Assembly: GCA_020846005.1 (NCBI GenBank) | Contig: JADLEQ010000022.1 | Span: 42,360-106,359, forward strand | Reading direction: 5' to 3' | DNA length: 64,000 nucleotides | DNA from: Polyangiaceae bacterium | Lineage (GTDB): Bacteria; Myxococcota_A; Polyangia; Polyangiales; Polyangiaceae | Shown: positions 33,073 through 42,732 of the stretch, one piece after another | Layout of the letters: each line of letters begins with the position of its first letter | Numbering within the stretch: position 1 is the first letter of the stretch | The notes under the pieces: generated by a model | The model's database searches: none | Told to the model about the DNA's origin: nothing | The model's input: only the letters and a program-made list of their open reading frames with translations | Made by a program: the position numbers and the translations under genes

Positions 33073-34019
33073 CCGGCGGAGCTCCCGAGCCGCGCGTCCC
33101 GCCGCCCGTCCCGCCGTGCGGCGGCTGGGTCGTCGACAAGCCGGCGGGGCCGACGAGCCACGATATCGTGGCCGGCACGCGACGCGCGCTCCACACCCGC
33201 CGCGTCGGCCACGCCGGGACGCTGGATCCCGCCGCCACGGGCGTCCTCCTGGTGCTCGTCGGCGAGGCCACGAAGCTCGCGCCCTACCTCACGGGGCATT
33301 CGAAGGAGTACGCGGTGCGCGTGCGGTTCGGCGTGGCGACCGACACGCTCGACGCCGCGGGAGCCATCGTCGAGACGAGCGACCTGCCGGCGACGTGGCT
33401 CGATTCCGTCGACCTGGACGCGGCGCTCGCCGGCGAGCGTGCGCGTACCGCTCAGGTCCCGCCGGACTTCAGCGCGGTGCGCGTGGGCGGAGTACGCGCC
33501 CATCGGGCCGCTCGCGCCGGCGAGCCGCTCGCGCTCGGCGCGCGCGCGGTCACGGTCTACGGGCTCGAGCTCGTCGGAAGCGCCGGGCTCGAGGTCGACC
33601 TCCTCGTCACGGCGTCGAAGGGCTACTACGTCAGGGCGCTCGCGCGGGACCTCGGAGCGCGGCTCGGAGCACCGGCGCACGTCGTCACGCTGCGGCGGCT
33701 CGCGAGCGGACCGTTTGGGCTCGCGGAGGCGATCGCGTGGCCGCCGGTCGGGGCTCCTCCCCTGCTGCCGCTCGCCGCGCTGGCGGCTCGCGCGCTCCCG
33801 AGCGCGCGGCTCGTCGCGGACGCCGTGGCGCGAGCGCGCGACGGGAAGCGACTCGTCGCAGCGGACTTCGAGGTCGCGCCGCCGCCGGGTGCCGCCGCGT
33901 GGACGTCGGGCGACGGACAGCTGGTCGCGATCGGAGAGGCGACCCCGGACGGGTACCGCGTGCTGCGCGGGTTCACCGCGGCGGGCGCCGCGGCGCCGCC
34001 GGACGGCGCCACCGACTGA
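33069..34019 (+). CDS. truB: tRNA pseudouridine-55 synthase
   Basis: 316-aa TruB, making pseudouridine 55 in the T loop of tRNAs. VVDKPAGPTSHDIVAGTRRAL, the catalytic D53 in GHAGTLDPAATGVLLVLVGEATKL, EYAVRVRFGVATDTLDAAG and VTASKGYYVRALARDLG are all present. The C-terminal PUA region (VADAVARARDGKRLVAADFEV) is retained. GTG at 33069 overlaps the acyltransferase stop. Confidence 0.96.
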   Translation: MTGGAPEPRVPPPVPPCGGWVVDKPAGPTSHDIVAGTRRALHTRRVGHAGTLDPAATGVLLVLVGEATKLAPYLTGHSKEYAVRVRFGVATDTLDAAGAIVETSDLPATWLDSVDLDAALAGERARTAQVPPDFSAVRVGGVRAHRAARAGEPLALGARAVTVYGLELVGSAGLEVDLLVTASKGYYVRALARDLGARLGAPAHVVTLRRLASGPFGLAEAIAWPPVGAPPLLPLAALAARALPSARLVADAVARARDGKRLVAADFEVAPPPGAAAWTSGDGQLVAIGEATPDGYRVLRGFTAAGAAAPPDGATD

Positions 34020-34035
34020 AGTAGCCGCGCGACCG

Positions 34036-34677
34036 TCAGCGGACGGTCACCGAGCCGAGCCGCACGCCGCGCCGGGCGAGCCGCTCGCGCAGCCGCGCCT
34101 CGACGGGCGCGGCGTCGATCCCGGGCGCGAGGTCGAGATCGAGCGCGACCTCCTCGCCGTCCGCCTGGACGGTGATCGTCGAGCCCCCGAGCGCGCCGGC
34201 CCCGACCTCGATGCGCGCGGCGCCGCGGCGCCCATCCCCGCCCCAGGCGAGCCGCCGCACGAGCCTCGGCACCACGGCGCCCAGATCGACCACGGGCGGC
34301 GCGGGCGCCGCCGTCGCCACCGGGGCGGCGCGCAGCGCCGGCGGCGCGCGGTCGGTCGTGAGCGGCGCGAGCGCCAGCTCGAACGGCTCGATGCGCTCGG
34401 GCAGCTCGCGCTCGGGCTCGTGGTCGTCGCCACGACGGCCGGCGGCTCGTCGCGTGCCCCTCTCCCCCGGCGACCCCGCCGCGGCGCCGGACGCGTCGGG
34501 CGCCGCTTCGGCCGACGCGGGCGGCGACCCACGACACCGCGCGGCGGGGTCGGGCCGCGGCGGCGGGCGCACGAGCGCGCCGAACACCCCGCAATTGGTG
34601 ACGTTTTTCCGGCCGGGCGCGGCGCAAGGTGCGACCGCGACCCCAGCGCTGCGCGAGCCGGTGGCGCCGATGGTCAT
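34036..34677 (-). CDS. Conserved-looking hypothetical protein
   Basis: 213-aa protein not confidently recognised. A disordered N-terminal half (Ala/Pro/Arg/Asp-rich) is followed by an ordered C-terminal domain: RLVRRLAWGGDGRRGAARIEVGAGALGGSTITVQADGEEVALDLDLAPGIDAAPVEARLRERLARRGVRLGSVTVR. The alternation of strands and a final helix recalls FliK/HpaP C-terminal domains of type III export, but the match is by eye only. ATG at 34677; convergent with truB. Confidence 0.55.
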   Translation of the reverse strand: MTIGATGSRSAGVAVAPCAAPGRKNVTNCGVFGALVRPPPRPDPAARCRGSPPASAEAAPDASGAAAGSPGERGTRRAAGRRGDDHEPERELPERIEPFELALAPLTTDRAPPALRAAPVATAAPAPPVVDLGAVVPRLVRRLAWGGDGRRGAARIEVGAGALGGSTITVQADGEEVALDLDLAPGIDAAPVEARLRERLARRGVRLGSVTVR

Positions 34678-34772
34678 GGACGTCTGCTCGGCCGCCCGCC
34701 GCCGTCAGTTGCGCGCGGCCGGGCGAGTCGGCTAGGTTGCGGCGGCTGGGGGCGCCGCCCCCGGTCACCGCC

Positions 34773-36086
34773 TTGGATTCGTCACCAGCCAGCTCGCTCG
34801 GCGTGGGGCTCGCGCTCGCGCCGGCGCTCGGCGCCGCCGCCTTCGCCGCCGCCAGCGCGGCCGTGGGCGCGCTGCCGCAGGCTCGCCTCACGGCGCTGCG
34901 CGACAACCTGTCGGGCAGCGCGCGGGACGCGGTCGACCGCTACCTCCAGCACCAGAACAGCATCGAGTCACGCTGGATGGTCCTGCGCGTGACGGGGATC
35001 GCCCTGAGCGCGCTCGTCGTGGTCGACGCGCTCCCGCCGACCTTCGGGGCCGCCCGGCCCTGGCTCGCGGTGCTCGGCGCGCTCGGGCTGTACGGGATCC
35101 CGGCCGAGGTGATGATCGCGATCGCCGAGCGCACCGCGGATCGCTCGGCGCCGCTCGTCCTCCGCGTGCTGCGGCCGCTCGAGCTGCTCGTGGCGCCGGT
35201 GGCGGCGCCGCTCGCCTGGGTGGGCTCGCTCGTCGGCCGCAGCGTCAGGCGTCCGACCGAGGTGCCCCCGGGCGTGGCGGAGTCCGAGGTCGAGCACGTC
35301 GTCAACGAGGGCGTGGAGGCGGGCGCGCTGGATCCGGAGCAGTCGGAGATGATCCGAAACCTGCTGGAGCTGCGCGACGTGACGGCTGGCGAGGTCATGG
35401 TGCCGCGCATGCGGATCGAGGCGTTCGAGGTGCGCACCCCCGGCGCCGACGTCGTGATCCGTGCGGCCGCGATCGGGCACTCACGCTACCCCGTATACGA
35501 GGGCAGCATCGACAACGTGATCGGGGTCCTGCACGTCAAGGATCTCACGCGCGCGGCGCTCGAGGGCAGTCCGGCCTCCGTCTCGCTCCGCGAGCTCCTC
35601 CGCGCCCCGGTGATGTTCGTGCCGGAGTCGCAGAGCGCCGCCGCCGTGCTGCGCGAGATTCGAGCACGGCGCATGCACATGGCGGTCGTCCTCGACGAGT
35701 TCGGTGGGACGGCCGGCGTCGTGACGCTCGAGGACGTGCTCGAGGAGATCGTCGGCGACATCCGCGACGAGCACGACGCCGAGGACGCCCCCATCGTCGA
35801 TCTCGGCGAGGGTCGGCTGCTGGTCGACGCGACCGTCCCGATCGCCGATCTCGGGCGCTACCTGGGCACGGCGCTGCCGGAGGACGGCGACTACAACTCG
35901 GTGGGCGGCTTCCTCGTGGAGCGGCTGGGCTGCCTCCCGCGGCCCGGGGCGCAGCACAGCGAGGCCGGGCTCGAGTTCGTCGTGCGCGAGGCAGACGAGC
36001 GGCGCGTTTCGAAGGTCGAGGTGATCCGCCCGCCAGCGGGGCCGGAGTCGCTCCGCCCGAAGTCGACGCGCGAGACGGCGGCCTGA
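34773..36086 (+). CDS. CNNM/CorC-type transporter protein with CBS pair
   Basis: 437-aa membrane protein of the hemolysin/CNNM family linked to Mg2+/Co2+ efflux. An N-terminal membrane region of three to four segments (VGLALAPALGAAAFAAASAAVG, IALSALVVVDALPP, PWLAVLGALGLYGIPAEVMIA) leads to VEHVVNEGVEAGALDPEQSEMIRNLLELRDVTAGEVMVPRM, the characteristic linker, a CBS pair (HSRYPVYEGSIDNVIGVLHVKDL; MHMAVVLDEFGGTAGVVTLEDVLEEIVGDI) and a CorC_HlyC domain (EDGDYNSVGGFLVERLG). The TTG at 34773 start is a guess; GTG codons further in are alternatives. Confidence 0.9.
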   Translation: MDSSPASSLGVGLALAPALGAAAFAAASAAVGALPQARLTALRDNLSGSARDAVDRYLQHQNSIESRWMVLRVTGIALSALVVVDALPPTFGAARPWLAVLGALGLYGIPAEVMIAIAERTADRSAPLVLRVLRPLELLVAPVAAPLAWVGSLVGRSVRRPTEVPPGVAESEVEHVVNEGVEAGALDPEQSEMIRNLLELRDVTAGEVMVPRMRIEAFEVRTPGADVVIRAAAIGHSRYPVYEGSIDNVIGVLHVKDLTRAALEGSPASVSLRELLRAPVMFVPESQSAAAVLREIRARRMHMAVVLDEFGGTAGVVTLEDVLEEIVGDIRDEHDAEDAPIVDLGEGRLLVDATVPIADLGRYLGTALPEDGDYNSVGGFLVERLGCLPRPGAQHSEAGLEFVVREADERRVSKVEVIRPPAGPESLRPKSTRETAA

Positions 36087-36099
36087 GCCCGGAGCTCCG

Positions 36100-37227
36100 T
36101 CAGCCGCCCGGGGCGCCGACGGCCTTCAGCTTCTCGCCGAGCTGCTTGCCGAGCTCGAGGATGCCCTGCTTCTCTGCGCCGGGGGTCGGATCGCCGCGGA
36201 AGACCTCCTCCATGCCGCGCACCTCACGGGCGAGGCGCACCAAGGTGTCCGACGGACAGACGGCGCCCTCCGTCTCGGGGTTGACGGGCACCAGCTTCGT
36301 GCTCGTCGCGTCGCCGCTGTCATAGCGCTTGAGCTCGGTGGGCTTGCCACCCACCGGGATCTTGAAATCGACGGGCCACTTGTAGTCGACCTCCTTGCCG
36401 TCCTTGTCCTTCGTCTTCTCGCCGGTGACGAGGAACGGCTCGGGGAGCGGCTGCATGGCCGCCCACGGCCCACCCGGGCCGCTGCTCACGATGACGCCCC
36501 AGCGGACCTTCGGGGCCTTCTTCTGGTCGAGGAACTCCTGGATCCCCTTCTTGCTGAGGCTGAGCAGGCTCCGGATCTTGTCCTTCTGCTCGTTCGCCTC
36601 GGCGCAACGACCCGAGAAGGTCACGAGCATGTTGATGACCTCGGGCCGGAAGCGCCCGATGTTACGACCGGCCAGATTCGAGCCGTCGAACGGGATGTTG
36701 AGCTCCCCGAGCTTGGCGACCTCGGCCTCGGGGAACTGGTTGTCGGCGAGCTTCTTCGCGGCGTCCTTGAAGGTCGTGGCCAGCTCCTCGGCGGCGCCGA
36801 GGGCCTTGTCGACCTCGCCGCCGAGCTCGCGCGCGCCTTTCACGGCGATCTCCGCGCCCTTCTTCTGCTCGCTCGAGCTGCCGCTCGTGAAGCCGACGAG
36901 GCCGCCGATCAGCGCGCCCACCACTCCGGCGACCACGAGGAAGACCCTGCCTTTCTTCTGGGCCTGGACGACCTCCTCGCTCATCTCGATCTTGATCGCC
37001 TGCGGCTCGGCGCGGACGGGCGCGTCGCCCGCCTCGAGCGACGCGTACGGATCGGACGCGTCGATCTTGGGCGCCTTCTTCTCGGGCTGCCCGAACAGCG
37101 GCGTGGGGATCCCCACGGGCTTGGGGATGCCGACCGGCGGCGGCACGGCCGGGCCCCCGGGGGCGCTGACCGTCTTCTTGCCGAGCCGCGACTTGAGATC
37201 GATCTTGGGCTTCTTGTCTTCCGACAT
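36100..37227 (-). CDS. Hypothetical single-pass membrane protein
   Basis: 375-aa protein with a Pro/Lys-rich cytoplasmic N-terminus (KPKIDLKSRLGKKTV, then PPVGIPKPVGIPTPLFG), one transmembrane helix (GRVFLVVAGVVGALIGGLVGF, about residue 90-112) and a Lys/Glu/Asp-rich extracytoplasmic domain of about 260 residues with little low complexity. More Lys and fewer Arg residues than neighbouring proteins. No known domain recognised. ATG at 37227, divergent from trpG (203 bp apart). Confidence 0.8.
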   Translation of the reverse strand: MSEDKKPKIDLKSRLGKKTVSAPGGPAVPPPVGIPKPVGIPTPLFGQPEKKAPKIDASDPYASLEAGDAPVRAEPQAIKIEMSEEVVQAQKKGRVFLVVAGVVGALIGGLVGFTSGSSSEQKKGAEIAVKGARELGGEVDKALGAAEELATTFKDAAKKLADNQFPEAEVAKLGELNIPFDGSNLAGRNIGRFRPEVINMLVTFSGRCAEANEQKDKIRSLLSLSKKGIQEFLDQKKAPKVRWGVIVSSGPGGPWAAMQPLPEPFLVTGEKTKDKDGKEVDYKWPVDFKIPVGGKPTELKRYDSGDATSTKLVPVNPETEGAVCPSDTLVRLAREVRGMEEVFRGDPTPGAEKQGILELGKQLGEKLKAVGAPGG

Positions 37228-37429
37228 CGCTCGAGTCCTGGCGCGAGGGCGACACGGGCGCGTGTCCGGGTTCGACCCGGGACGACCAGCGTCGGTGGGG
37301 GCCGCACACTAGCCAAGATGCGGGCACGCCCGCAAGCCGGTCGACGCCGTCGGCGGCGAAGGCGGCCCAGACCGGCAGCGCCGTCGCCGGGCGTTTGACC
37401 CTCCGAGGTCGCGGTGCGACGCTCCGCCC

Positions 37430-38005
37430 GTGCCGCGCCGCGTGATCGTGGTCGATAACTACGACTCGTTCACCTGGAACCTGGTGCAGTACCTGGAAGG
37501 GCTCGGGGCGGAGGTGCTCGTGCACCTGAACGACCGCGTCACGGTCGGCGAGCTCCGCGAGGCCGGCGCCTCTGGGATCCTCCTCTCACCCGGGCCGGGA
37601 AACCCCGACCAGGCCGGCGTGACGCTGGCCGCGGTCACGTCCTTGGCCGGCCAGGTGCCCATCCTAGGCGTCTGCCTCGGGCACCAGGCCATCGGGCAGG
37701 CGTTCGGCGGGCGGGTGGTCCGCGCCAGCCGGCTGATGCACGGCAAGACCTCCCCGATCCTCCACGACGGCCGCACGCTGTTCGCTGGGCTCCCGAACCC
37801 GTTCGACGCGACGCGCTACCATTCGCTGATCGTCGAGGAGCGCTCGCTGCCGGCGTGCCTCGAGGTGTCGGCGCGGACACCCGAGGGCGAGCTGATGGCG
37901 CTGCGGCATCGGGAGCTGGCGGTCGAGGGTGTCCAGTTCCACCCGGAGTCGATCCTGACGACGCACGGGCTCGAGCTGCTCGGGCGTTGGGTGGGATCGC
38001 TGTGA
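37430..38005 (+). CDS. trpG: Anthranilate synthase component II (glutamine amidotransferase)
   Basis: 191-aa class I glutaminase subunit supplying ammonia for anthranilate (or, as PabA, aminodeoxychorismate). VIVVDNYDSFTWNLVQYL, ILLSPGPGNPDQAGV, the catalytic C82 in ILGVCLGHQAIGQAFGG and the His-Glu pair in GVQFHPESILTTHG. GTG at 37430. Overlaps trpD by GTGA, so it is the first gene of a trpG-trpD-trpC unit. trpE is not in the window. Confidence 0.94.
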   Translation: MPRRVIVVDNYDSFTWNLVQYLEGLGAEVLVHLNDRVTVGELREAGASGILLSPGPGNPDQAGVTLAAVTSLAGQVPILGVCLGHQAIGQAFGGRVVRASRLMHGKTSPILHDGRTLFAGLPNPFDATRYHSLIVEERSLPACLEVSARTPEGELMALRHRELAVEGVQFHPESILTTHGLELLGRWVGSL

Positions 38006-39045
38006 GGGCGGCGCCGACCTTCGCCGAGGTGTTCGACGAACTCACGTCCGAGCCGGGGGTCTCGCCCGCGCGCGTGGAGCAGGTGCTCGGCGCGATCCTC
38101 GAGGGTCGGTGGACACCGGTCCAGGTCGCCGGGTTCGCCGTCGCGCTGCGCCTGCGGGGCGAGACGCCGGAGACGATCGCCGCGGCGGCGCGGGCGCTGC
38201 GACGCGCCGCGCGCCCCGTCGCGCACCGGTACGCCGCCGTGCTCGACACGTGCGGCACCGGGGGCGATGGCGCCGGGACGCTCAACCTCTCGACGGGCGC
38301 GGCGCTGATCGCGGCGGCCGCCGGGGTGGCCGTGGCCAAGCACGGGAACCGGGCCGTCTCGAGCCGGGCGGGCAGCGCCGACGTGCTGGCAGCGCTCGGG
38401 ATCCCGCTCGATCTCGCCCCGGCGGGCGCCGGAGCGGTGCTCGACGAGGTGGGCATCACGTTCCTGATGGCGCCCATCCATCACCCGGCGCTGCGCCACG
38501 GGGGCGTGGCCCGGCGGGAGCTCGGCATCCGCACGATCTTCAATTGTCTCGGCCCGCTGGCGAACCCCGCCGGCGCGACGCACCAGCTCGTCGGCGCGTA
38601 CGACGACGCCCTCCGCCCCACGCTGGCCCGCACCCTGCGCGACTTGGGGCTCACGCGCGCGTGGGTGGTCCGGGGCGAGGACGGCCTCGACGAGATCAGC
38701 CCCAGCGCGCCGACCCGCGTCACGGAGCTCTCCGGCGGGGCGCTGACCGAGCGCGTGGTCGCCCCGGAGGACTTCGGGCTCCAGCGCCTGGACCCCGGGG
38801 CGTACGCCGGTGGCGACGCGAACGAGAACGCCCGCGCGCTCGAGCGCGTGCTCGCGAACGAGCCGCACCCGGCGCGCGACGCGGTGCTGCTCAACGCGGC
38901 CGCCGCGCTCGTCGTCGCGCGCGGCGTCGAGCCGCGCGAGGCGGCGCGCACCGCCGCCGAGCAGCTCACCAGCGGCCGCGCGGCGGCCCTGCTCGCGGAG
39001 TGGCGGGCGGCAGCCCAGCGCGCCGAACGCGAGCCCGGGCCGTGA
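38002..39045 (+). CDS. trpD: Anthranilate phosphoribosyltransferase
   Basis: 347-aa TrpD, joining anthranilate and PRPP. LDTCGTGGDGAGTLNLSTGAALIAAAAGVAVAKHGNRAVSSRAGSADVLAALG is the PRPP/anthranilate site; FLMAPIHHPALRHGGVARRELGIRTIFNCLGPLANPAGA follows. GTG at 38002 overlaps trpG's stop; the 3' end overlaps trpC (GTGA). Full family length. Confidence 0.96.
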   Translation: MRAAPTFAEVFDELTSEPGVSPARVEQVLGAILEGRWTPVQVAGFAVALRLRGETPETIAAAARALRRAARPVAHRYAAVLDTCGTGGDGAGTLNLSTGAALIAAAAGVAVAKHGNRAVSSRAGSADVLAALGIPLDLAPAGAGAVLDEVGITFLMAPIHHPALRHGGVARRELGIRTIFNCLGPLANPAGATHQLVGAYDDALRPTLARTLRDLGLTRAWVVRGEDGLDEISPSAPTRVTELSGGALTERVVAPEDFGLQRLDPGAYAGGDANENARALERVLANEPHPARDAVLLNAAAALVVARGVEPREAARTAAEQLTSGRAAALLAEWRAAAQRAEREPGP

Positions 39046-39857
39046 GCTGGCTCGAGCGCATCGTCGCCGCGAAGCGCCGCGAGATCGAGGCGCTCCGTGA
39101 TCTCCCGCGCCGCGAGCGGCGGACGCCGCCGCGCCCACACGGCCTCCGGCGCGCGGGCGGCGAGCCGCTGCGACTGCTCGCCGAGGTGAAGCTCCGGAGC
39201 CCGTCCGCCGGCGCGCTGTCCACCGTCTTGTCCCCCGGCGCGCGCGCGCGTGTGTACGAGGACGCAGGCGCCGCAGCGGTGAGCGTGCTGTGCGACGGCC
39301 CGTTCTTCGGCGGAGCGCCGGAGCACCTCGCCGCGGCCCGCGCCGCCGTGGGGCTCCCCGTGCTGGCGAAGGAGTTCGTCCTGGACGAAGTACAGCTCGA
39401 TCACCTGGCCGCCTTCGAGGCCGACCTCGTGCTGCTCATCGTGCGGTGCCTGGCCCCGGAGGCCGTGCGCGCGCTGGTGGCGGCGGCGCGGCGGCGAGGG
39501 CTCGAGCCGCTGGTCGAGGTCGTCGATGAGCGTGAGGCCGCCGTCGCGCTCGACGCCGGCGCCGAGCTCGTCGGCGTGAACGCGCGGGACCTCGACACGT
39601 TACGCTTGGACGCAGCGCGCGCCGCGCGGACGATCGATGCGCTCCCAGCGAGCGTCGTGGCGATCCACCTGTCGGGCCTGGCCGCGCCGCGGGACGTGAG
39701 CGCGGTGGCCGCGACCGGGGCCCACGCGGCGCTGGTCGGAGAGGCGTTGATGCGCGAGGATGACCCGCGCGCGCTGCTACGGTCGCTGGTGTCCGCCGCG
39801 CGCGGCGACGTGCCCGGCGCCGACCCCGGAGCGAGGACCGGCTCGGCACAAAGTTGA
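39042..39857 (+). CDS. trpC: Indole-3-glycerol-phosphate synthase
   Basis: 271-aa TIM-barrel TrpC. LLAEVKLRSPSAGALS carries the catalytic Lys (family E-x-K-x-x-S-P-S), VLAKEFVLDEVQLDHLAAFEADLVLLIVRCL the second lysine, LVEVVDEREAAVALDAGAELVGVNARDLDTL the VEVH/NNRDL-like region, and LVGEALMREDDPRALLRSL the end. GTG at 39042 overlaps trpD. trpF, trpB and trpA do not follow; a XerD-type gene does. Confidence 0.95.
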   Translation: MSWLERIVAAKRREIEALRDLPRRERRTPPRPHGLRRAGGEPLRLLAEVKLRSPSAGALSTVLSPGARARVYEDAGAAAVSVLCDGPFFGGAPEHLAAARAAVGLPVLAKEFVLDEVQLDHLAAFEADLVLLIVRCLAPEAVRALVAAARRRGLEPLVEVVDEREAAVALDAGAELVGVNARDLDTLRLDAARAARTIDALPASVVAIHLSGLAAPRDVSAVAATGAHAALVGEALMREDDPRALLRSLVSAARGDVPGADPGARTGSAQS

Positions 39858-39890
39858 AGATCCCGCGCGCGCGTGGTGTGAGTCGGGGCG

Positions 39891-40772
39891 GTGACCCTCC
39901 ACTCCTCGCTCGACGACTACCTCACGCACCTCAGGGTCGAGCGTGGCCTCGCGAGCGCGACCCTCGAGGCCTACGCGGCCGACCTCGGCCGCTTCGTCGC
40001 CGAGCTCGAGCGGCAGGGGGTCGCGAACCCGGCCGCGCTCGACGCGGGCCACGTGAGCGCATGGCTGACGGCGCTGTCCGCGGACGGGCTCGGGCCGCGG
40101 TCGGCGGCGCGGCACCTGTCCGCGGCGCGAGGCTGGCTCCGCTACTTGGTCCGCGAGGGCGTCCTCGCGCAAGATCCCGCAGCCGCCGCGCCGCGCGCCC
40201 GACCGGGGCGACGGCTGCCGAGATCGATCGACGTCGACTCGCTCCTGCCCCTCCTGGACGCTCCCCCCGCCGAGACGGCCCGGGGGCTGCGCGACCGCGC
40301 CATGCTCGCGGTCGCCTACTCCGCGGGGCTGCGCGTGAGCGAGCTGGTGCGGCTGCGGCGACAGGACGTCGATCGGGCGCGAGGCGTCGTCACGGTGACC
40401 GGAAAGGGTGACAAGCGACGCCTGGTCCCGCTCGGTGAGGTCGCGCTGGCCCGCCTCGACGCGTGGCTCGCCCACCCAGCCGCCCAGCGCGGCGGCGACT
40501 GGCTGTTCCCGTCGCCGCGCGGCGGCGCCCTCTCGCGGCAGGGCTTCTGGAAGCTGCTCGCGAGCTACGGCCGCGCGGCGGGCGTGTCAGGCCGTGTGCA
40601 CCCCCACCGCCTGCGGCACTCGTTCGCCACGCACCTCCTGCAGGGCGGCGCCGACCTGCGCAGCGTGCAGACGCTCCTCGGGCACGCCGACATCGGGACG
40701 ACGCAGATCTACACGCACGTCTCCTCAGACCACGTGCGCGCCGCGCATCGGCGAGCCCACCCGCGGGGCTAG
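39891..40772 (+). CDS. xerD: Tyrosine recombinase of XerC/XerD type
   Basis: 293-aa site-specific recombinase that resolves chromosome dimers at dif. N-terminal SAM-like domain ([30 protein letters not shown]), then the catalytic part: [20 protein letters not shown] (first Arg), [14 protein letters not shown] (Lys), [41 protein letters not shown] (HxxR, H, and Tyr nucleophile). Length equals Xer housekeeping enzymes rather than phage integrases. GTG at 39891, about 33 bp after trpC. Confidence 0.93.
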   Translation: MTLHSSLDDYLTHLRVERGLASATLEAYAADLGRFVAELERQGVANPAALDAGHVSAWLTALSADGLGPRSAARHLSAARGWLRYLVREGVLAQDPAAAAPRARPGRRLPRSIDVDSLLPLLDAPPAETARGLRDRAMLAVAYSAGLRVSELVRLRRQDVDRARGVVTVTGKGDKRRLVPLGEVALARLDAWLAHPAAQRGGDWLFPSPRGGALSRQGFWKLLASYGRAAGVSGRVHPHRLRHSFATHLLQGGADLRSVQTLLGHADIGTTQIYTHVSSDHVRAAHRRAHPRG

Positions 40773-40818
40773 GGCCGCGCGAGAGCCGCGGACGGCCCGG
40801 TGCTACGCTCCGCGCCGC

Positions 40819-41631
40819 GTGTACTTCAGCGTCCACCCGCCAGTGGGCAGGGAGATCCCGGTCGTCGTCGAGGTGCCCCACGCGGGGCTGCTCGTGGATC
40901 CGCGTTCGCTCGCGACCCTGGTGGCCCCGGCCCGCTCGATCGGGCGAGACGCCGATCTGTACGTCGACGAGCTGTACGGCCGCGCGGCGGAGCTCGGCGC
41001 GACCCTGATCGTCGCGCACGCGAGCCGGTACGTCTGTGACCTGAACCGCGCCGAGACGGACGTGGACAGCCGCGTCGCCGAGTCGGGGACGGAGTGGCTG
41101 CCCCACGGGCTGGTGTGGTGGACGACGACCGAGGGCGACCGCGCGCTCGCGGGCCCGCTCGCCGCGGCGGAGCTGGAGCGACGCCGGGCGACCTTCCACC
41201 GCCCCTACCACGCCGCGGTCGCTGAGGCGCTGGCCGCGAAGCGAGCGCGCTTCGGCTTCGCCATCCTGCTCTGCGCGCACTCGATGCCGTCCCAGGGGCG
41301 GGCCGGTCACGCAGACAGTGGCCGCGTCCGCGCCGACGTGGTCCCAGGTAGCCGCGGCCGGACGTCCGCCGATCCGAGGGTGATCGACCTCGTCGACCAG
41401 GTCGCGCGCGACGCCGGCCTCGTCGTCGCCCACGACGACCCATACAAGGGCGGCTTCTCCACTGGGCATTACGGCCGGCCGGCCGAATCACTGCACGCCA
41501 TCCAGATCGAGCTGGCGCGCCGCCTCTACATGGATGAGACCTCGCTCCTGCGCCGGCCAAGGCGGTTCCGATCGGTCCGCGAGCTCGCGGACGCCTTCGT
41601 GGCGCGCCTGGGATCGCTCGATCTTCGCTGA
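40819..41631 (+). CDS. N-formylglutamate amidohydrolase family protein
   Basis: 270-aa protein. VVVEVPHAGLLVDPRSL, DADLYVDELYGRAAELGATLIVAHASRYVCDLNRAETDVD, CAHSMPSQGRAGHADSG and DDPYKGGFSTGHYGRP are the conserved segments of the FGase/HutG superfamily, which hydrolyses N-formylglutamate in histidine degradation or acts on other N-acyl amino acids. GTG at 40819. No other hut genes nearby. Followed by a membrane protein gene overlapping by one base (TGATG). Confidence 0.9.
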   Translation: MYFSVHPPVGREIPVVVEVPHAGLLVDPRSLATLVAPARSIGRDADLYVDELYGRAAELGATLIVAHASRYVCDLNRAETDVDSRVAESGTEWLPHGLVWWTTTEGDRALAGPLAAAELERRRATFHRPYHAAVAEALAAKRARFGFAILLCAHSMPSQGRAGHADSGRVRADVVPGSRGRTSADPRVIDLVDQVARDAGLVVAHDDPYKGGFSTGHYGRPAESLHAIQIELARRLYMDETSLLRRPRRFRSVRELADAFVARLGSLDLR

Positions 41632-42560
41632 TGTCCCTCCTGGAACCAGAACGCGGCGAGCCGTCCGCCTCCGGCCTCTCCCCGACCGAGACCCCACGAG
41701 CCCGGCACGACCCGCAGTCTGGGGTGCACCGCGCCGTGGCCGTCCCCCCGCCGATCCTCGCGTCGACCGCGCTGATCGAGGAGCTCGCGCCGCTCGAACC
41801 CGCCAGGCAGGCCGGGCGGCTCGCGTTCGCGGTCGTGGGCGGAGCGCTCTTCACCGTCGGCGCCGCGATCCGCGCGGGCGTCGGCCCGGCGGAGGCGATG
41901 GGAGACGCGTCGACCATCGCGTTCTCGGCCGGGGGCGCCCTCGTCGCGGCGGCAGCGCTGCCGTTCGCGTACCTCGCCCGCGCGGGCGTGGCGCTGGTGT
42001 GCAGCGGGGTGCTGATGGGGCTCGGGCTCCAGGGCCGCGGGCCGCTCGCGGGCCTGGCCATCGACGGAGGCCTGTTGAGGGACGTCGCGCGCCTGGTCGC
42101 GCTGTGCGGGCTCCCCGCCGCCCTGCTCTTCCGCTCGCGCTTCGGCGAGTACCGGGGTACGCGGCTGGTCCTCGCGGCCGGGATCGCGGCCAGCGTCCCG
42201 TTCGTCGTGCTCGGGGCGCTGCTCGCCGCAGACGACGGCGCCGCGCTCGTCCCGCGCGTGGCCGCCGGCACCAGCGTCGCCACGGTGATCGCGGCGAGCC
42301 TGGGCTTCCTCGGGGGCGGCGGCGCCCGGTCGGGCGGGGTCTTCGCCGGGCTCGTCCTCGCCGTCCTCCCGGCCGAGATCGGGCTCCGCGAGCTCACGCC
42401 GCTCGCAGACGCCGAGACCGGAACGCTGGCCTACCCGCTCACCGCGGTCGGTATGGTGTGCGCCGGCGTGGTCGCGGCTGTGGCGCTGTTCCACCTGCTC
42501 GCCGGCGCCCTCGCCCAGCGCGCGCGCTGCGATCTGGCGAGCGAGCGGCGCGCCGGCTGA
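41631..42560 (+). CDS. Multi-pass membrane protein, unknown
   Basis: 309-aa protein, with a polar N-terminus of about 55 residues and then seven to eight hydrophobic segments separated by short loops (AGRLAFAVVGGALFTVGAAIRAG, TIAFSAGGALVAAAALPFAYLARAGVALVCSGVLMGLG and others). No conserved catalytic motif or family was recognised. ATG at 41631 shares one base with the upstream stop. Possibly a small myxobacterial membrane family. Confidence 0.7.
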   Translation: MSLLEPERGEPSASGLSPTETPRARHDPQSGVHRAVAVPPPILASTALIEELAPLEPARQAGRLAFAVVGGALFTVGAAIRAGVGPAEAMGDASTIAFSAGGALVAAAALPFAYLARAGVALVCSGVLMGLGLQGRGPLAGLAIDGGLLRDVARLVALCGLPAALLFRSRFGEYRGTRLVLAAGIAASVPFVVLGALLAADDGAALVPRVAAGTSVATVIAASLGFLGGGGARSGGVFAGLVLAVLPAEIGLRELTPLADAETGTLAYPLTAVGMVCAGVVAAVALFHLLAGALAQRARCDLASERRAG

Positions 42561-42732
42561 GCGGCCCCGGTCGCCCTGGCGACCTCACCGGGCGGAGCGG
42601 CTGCCGGGCGACCGCGGACGCTCCCTGCCCGGTGGCGATCCGCCGGTAGGCGGGCCGATCCGCCCTTCACCCGCTACCCGACCGTTCCTCCTTGAACCTC
42701 GAGCCGATTGGGCTACTGTCCCGCCCCCTCCG

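Noticed and set aside
39891..40772. Integrase of a mobile element
   Set aside because: Length and motifs fit housekeeping XerD, no att repeats or other mobile genes are near, and it follows trpC closely.
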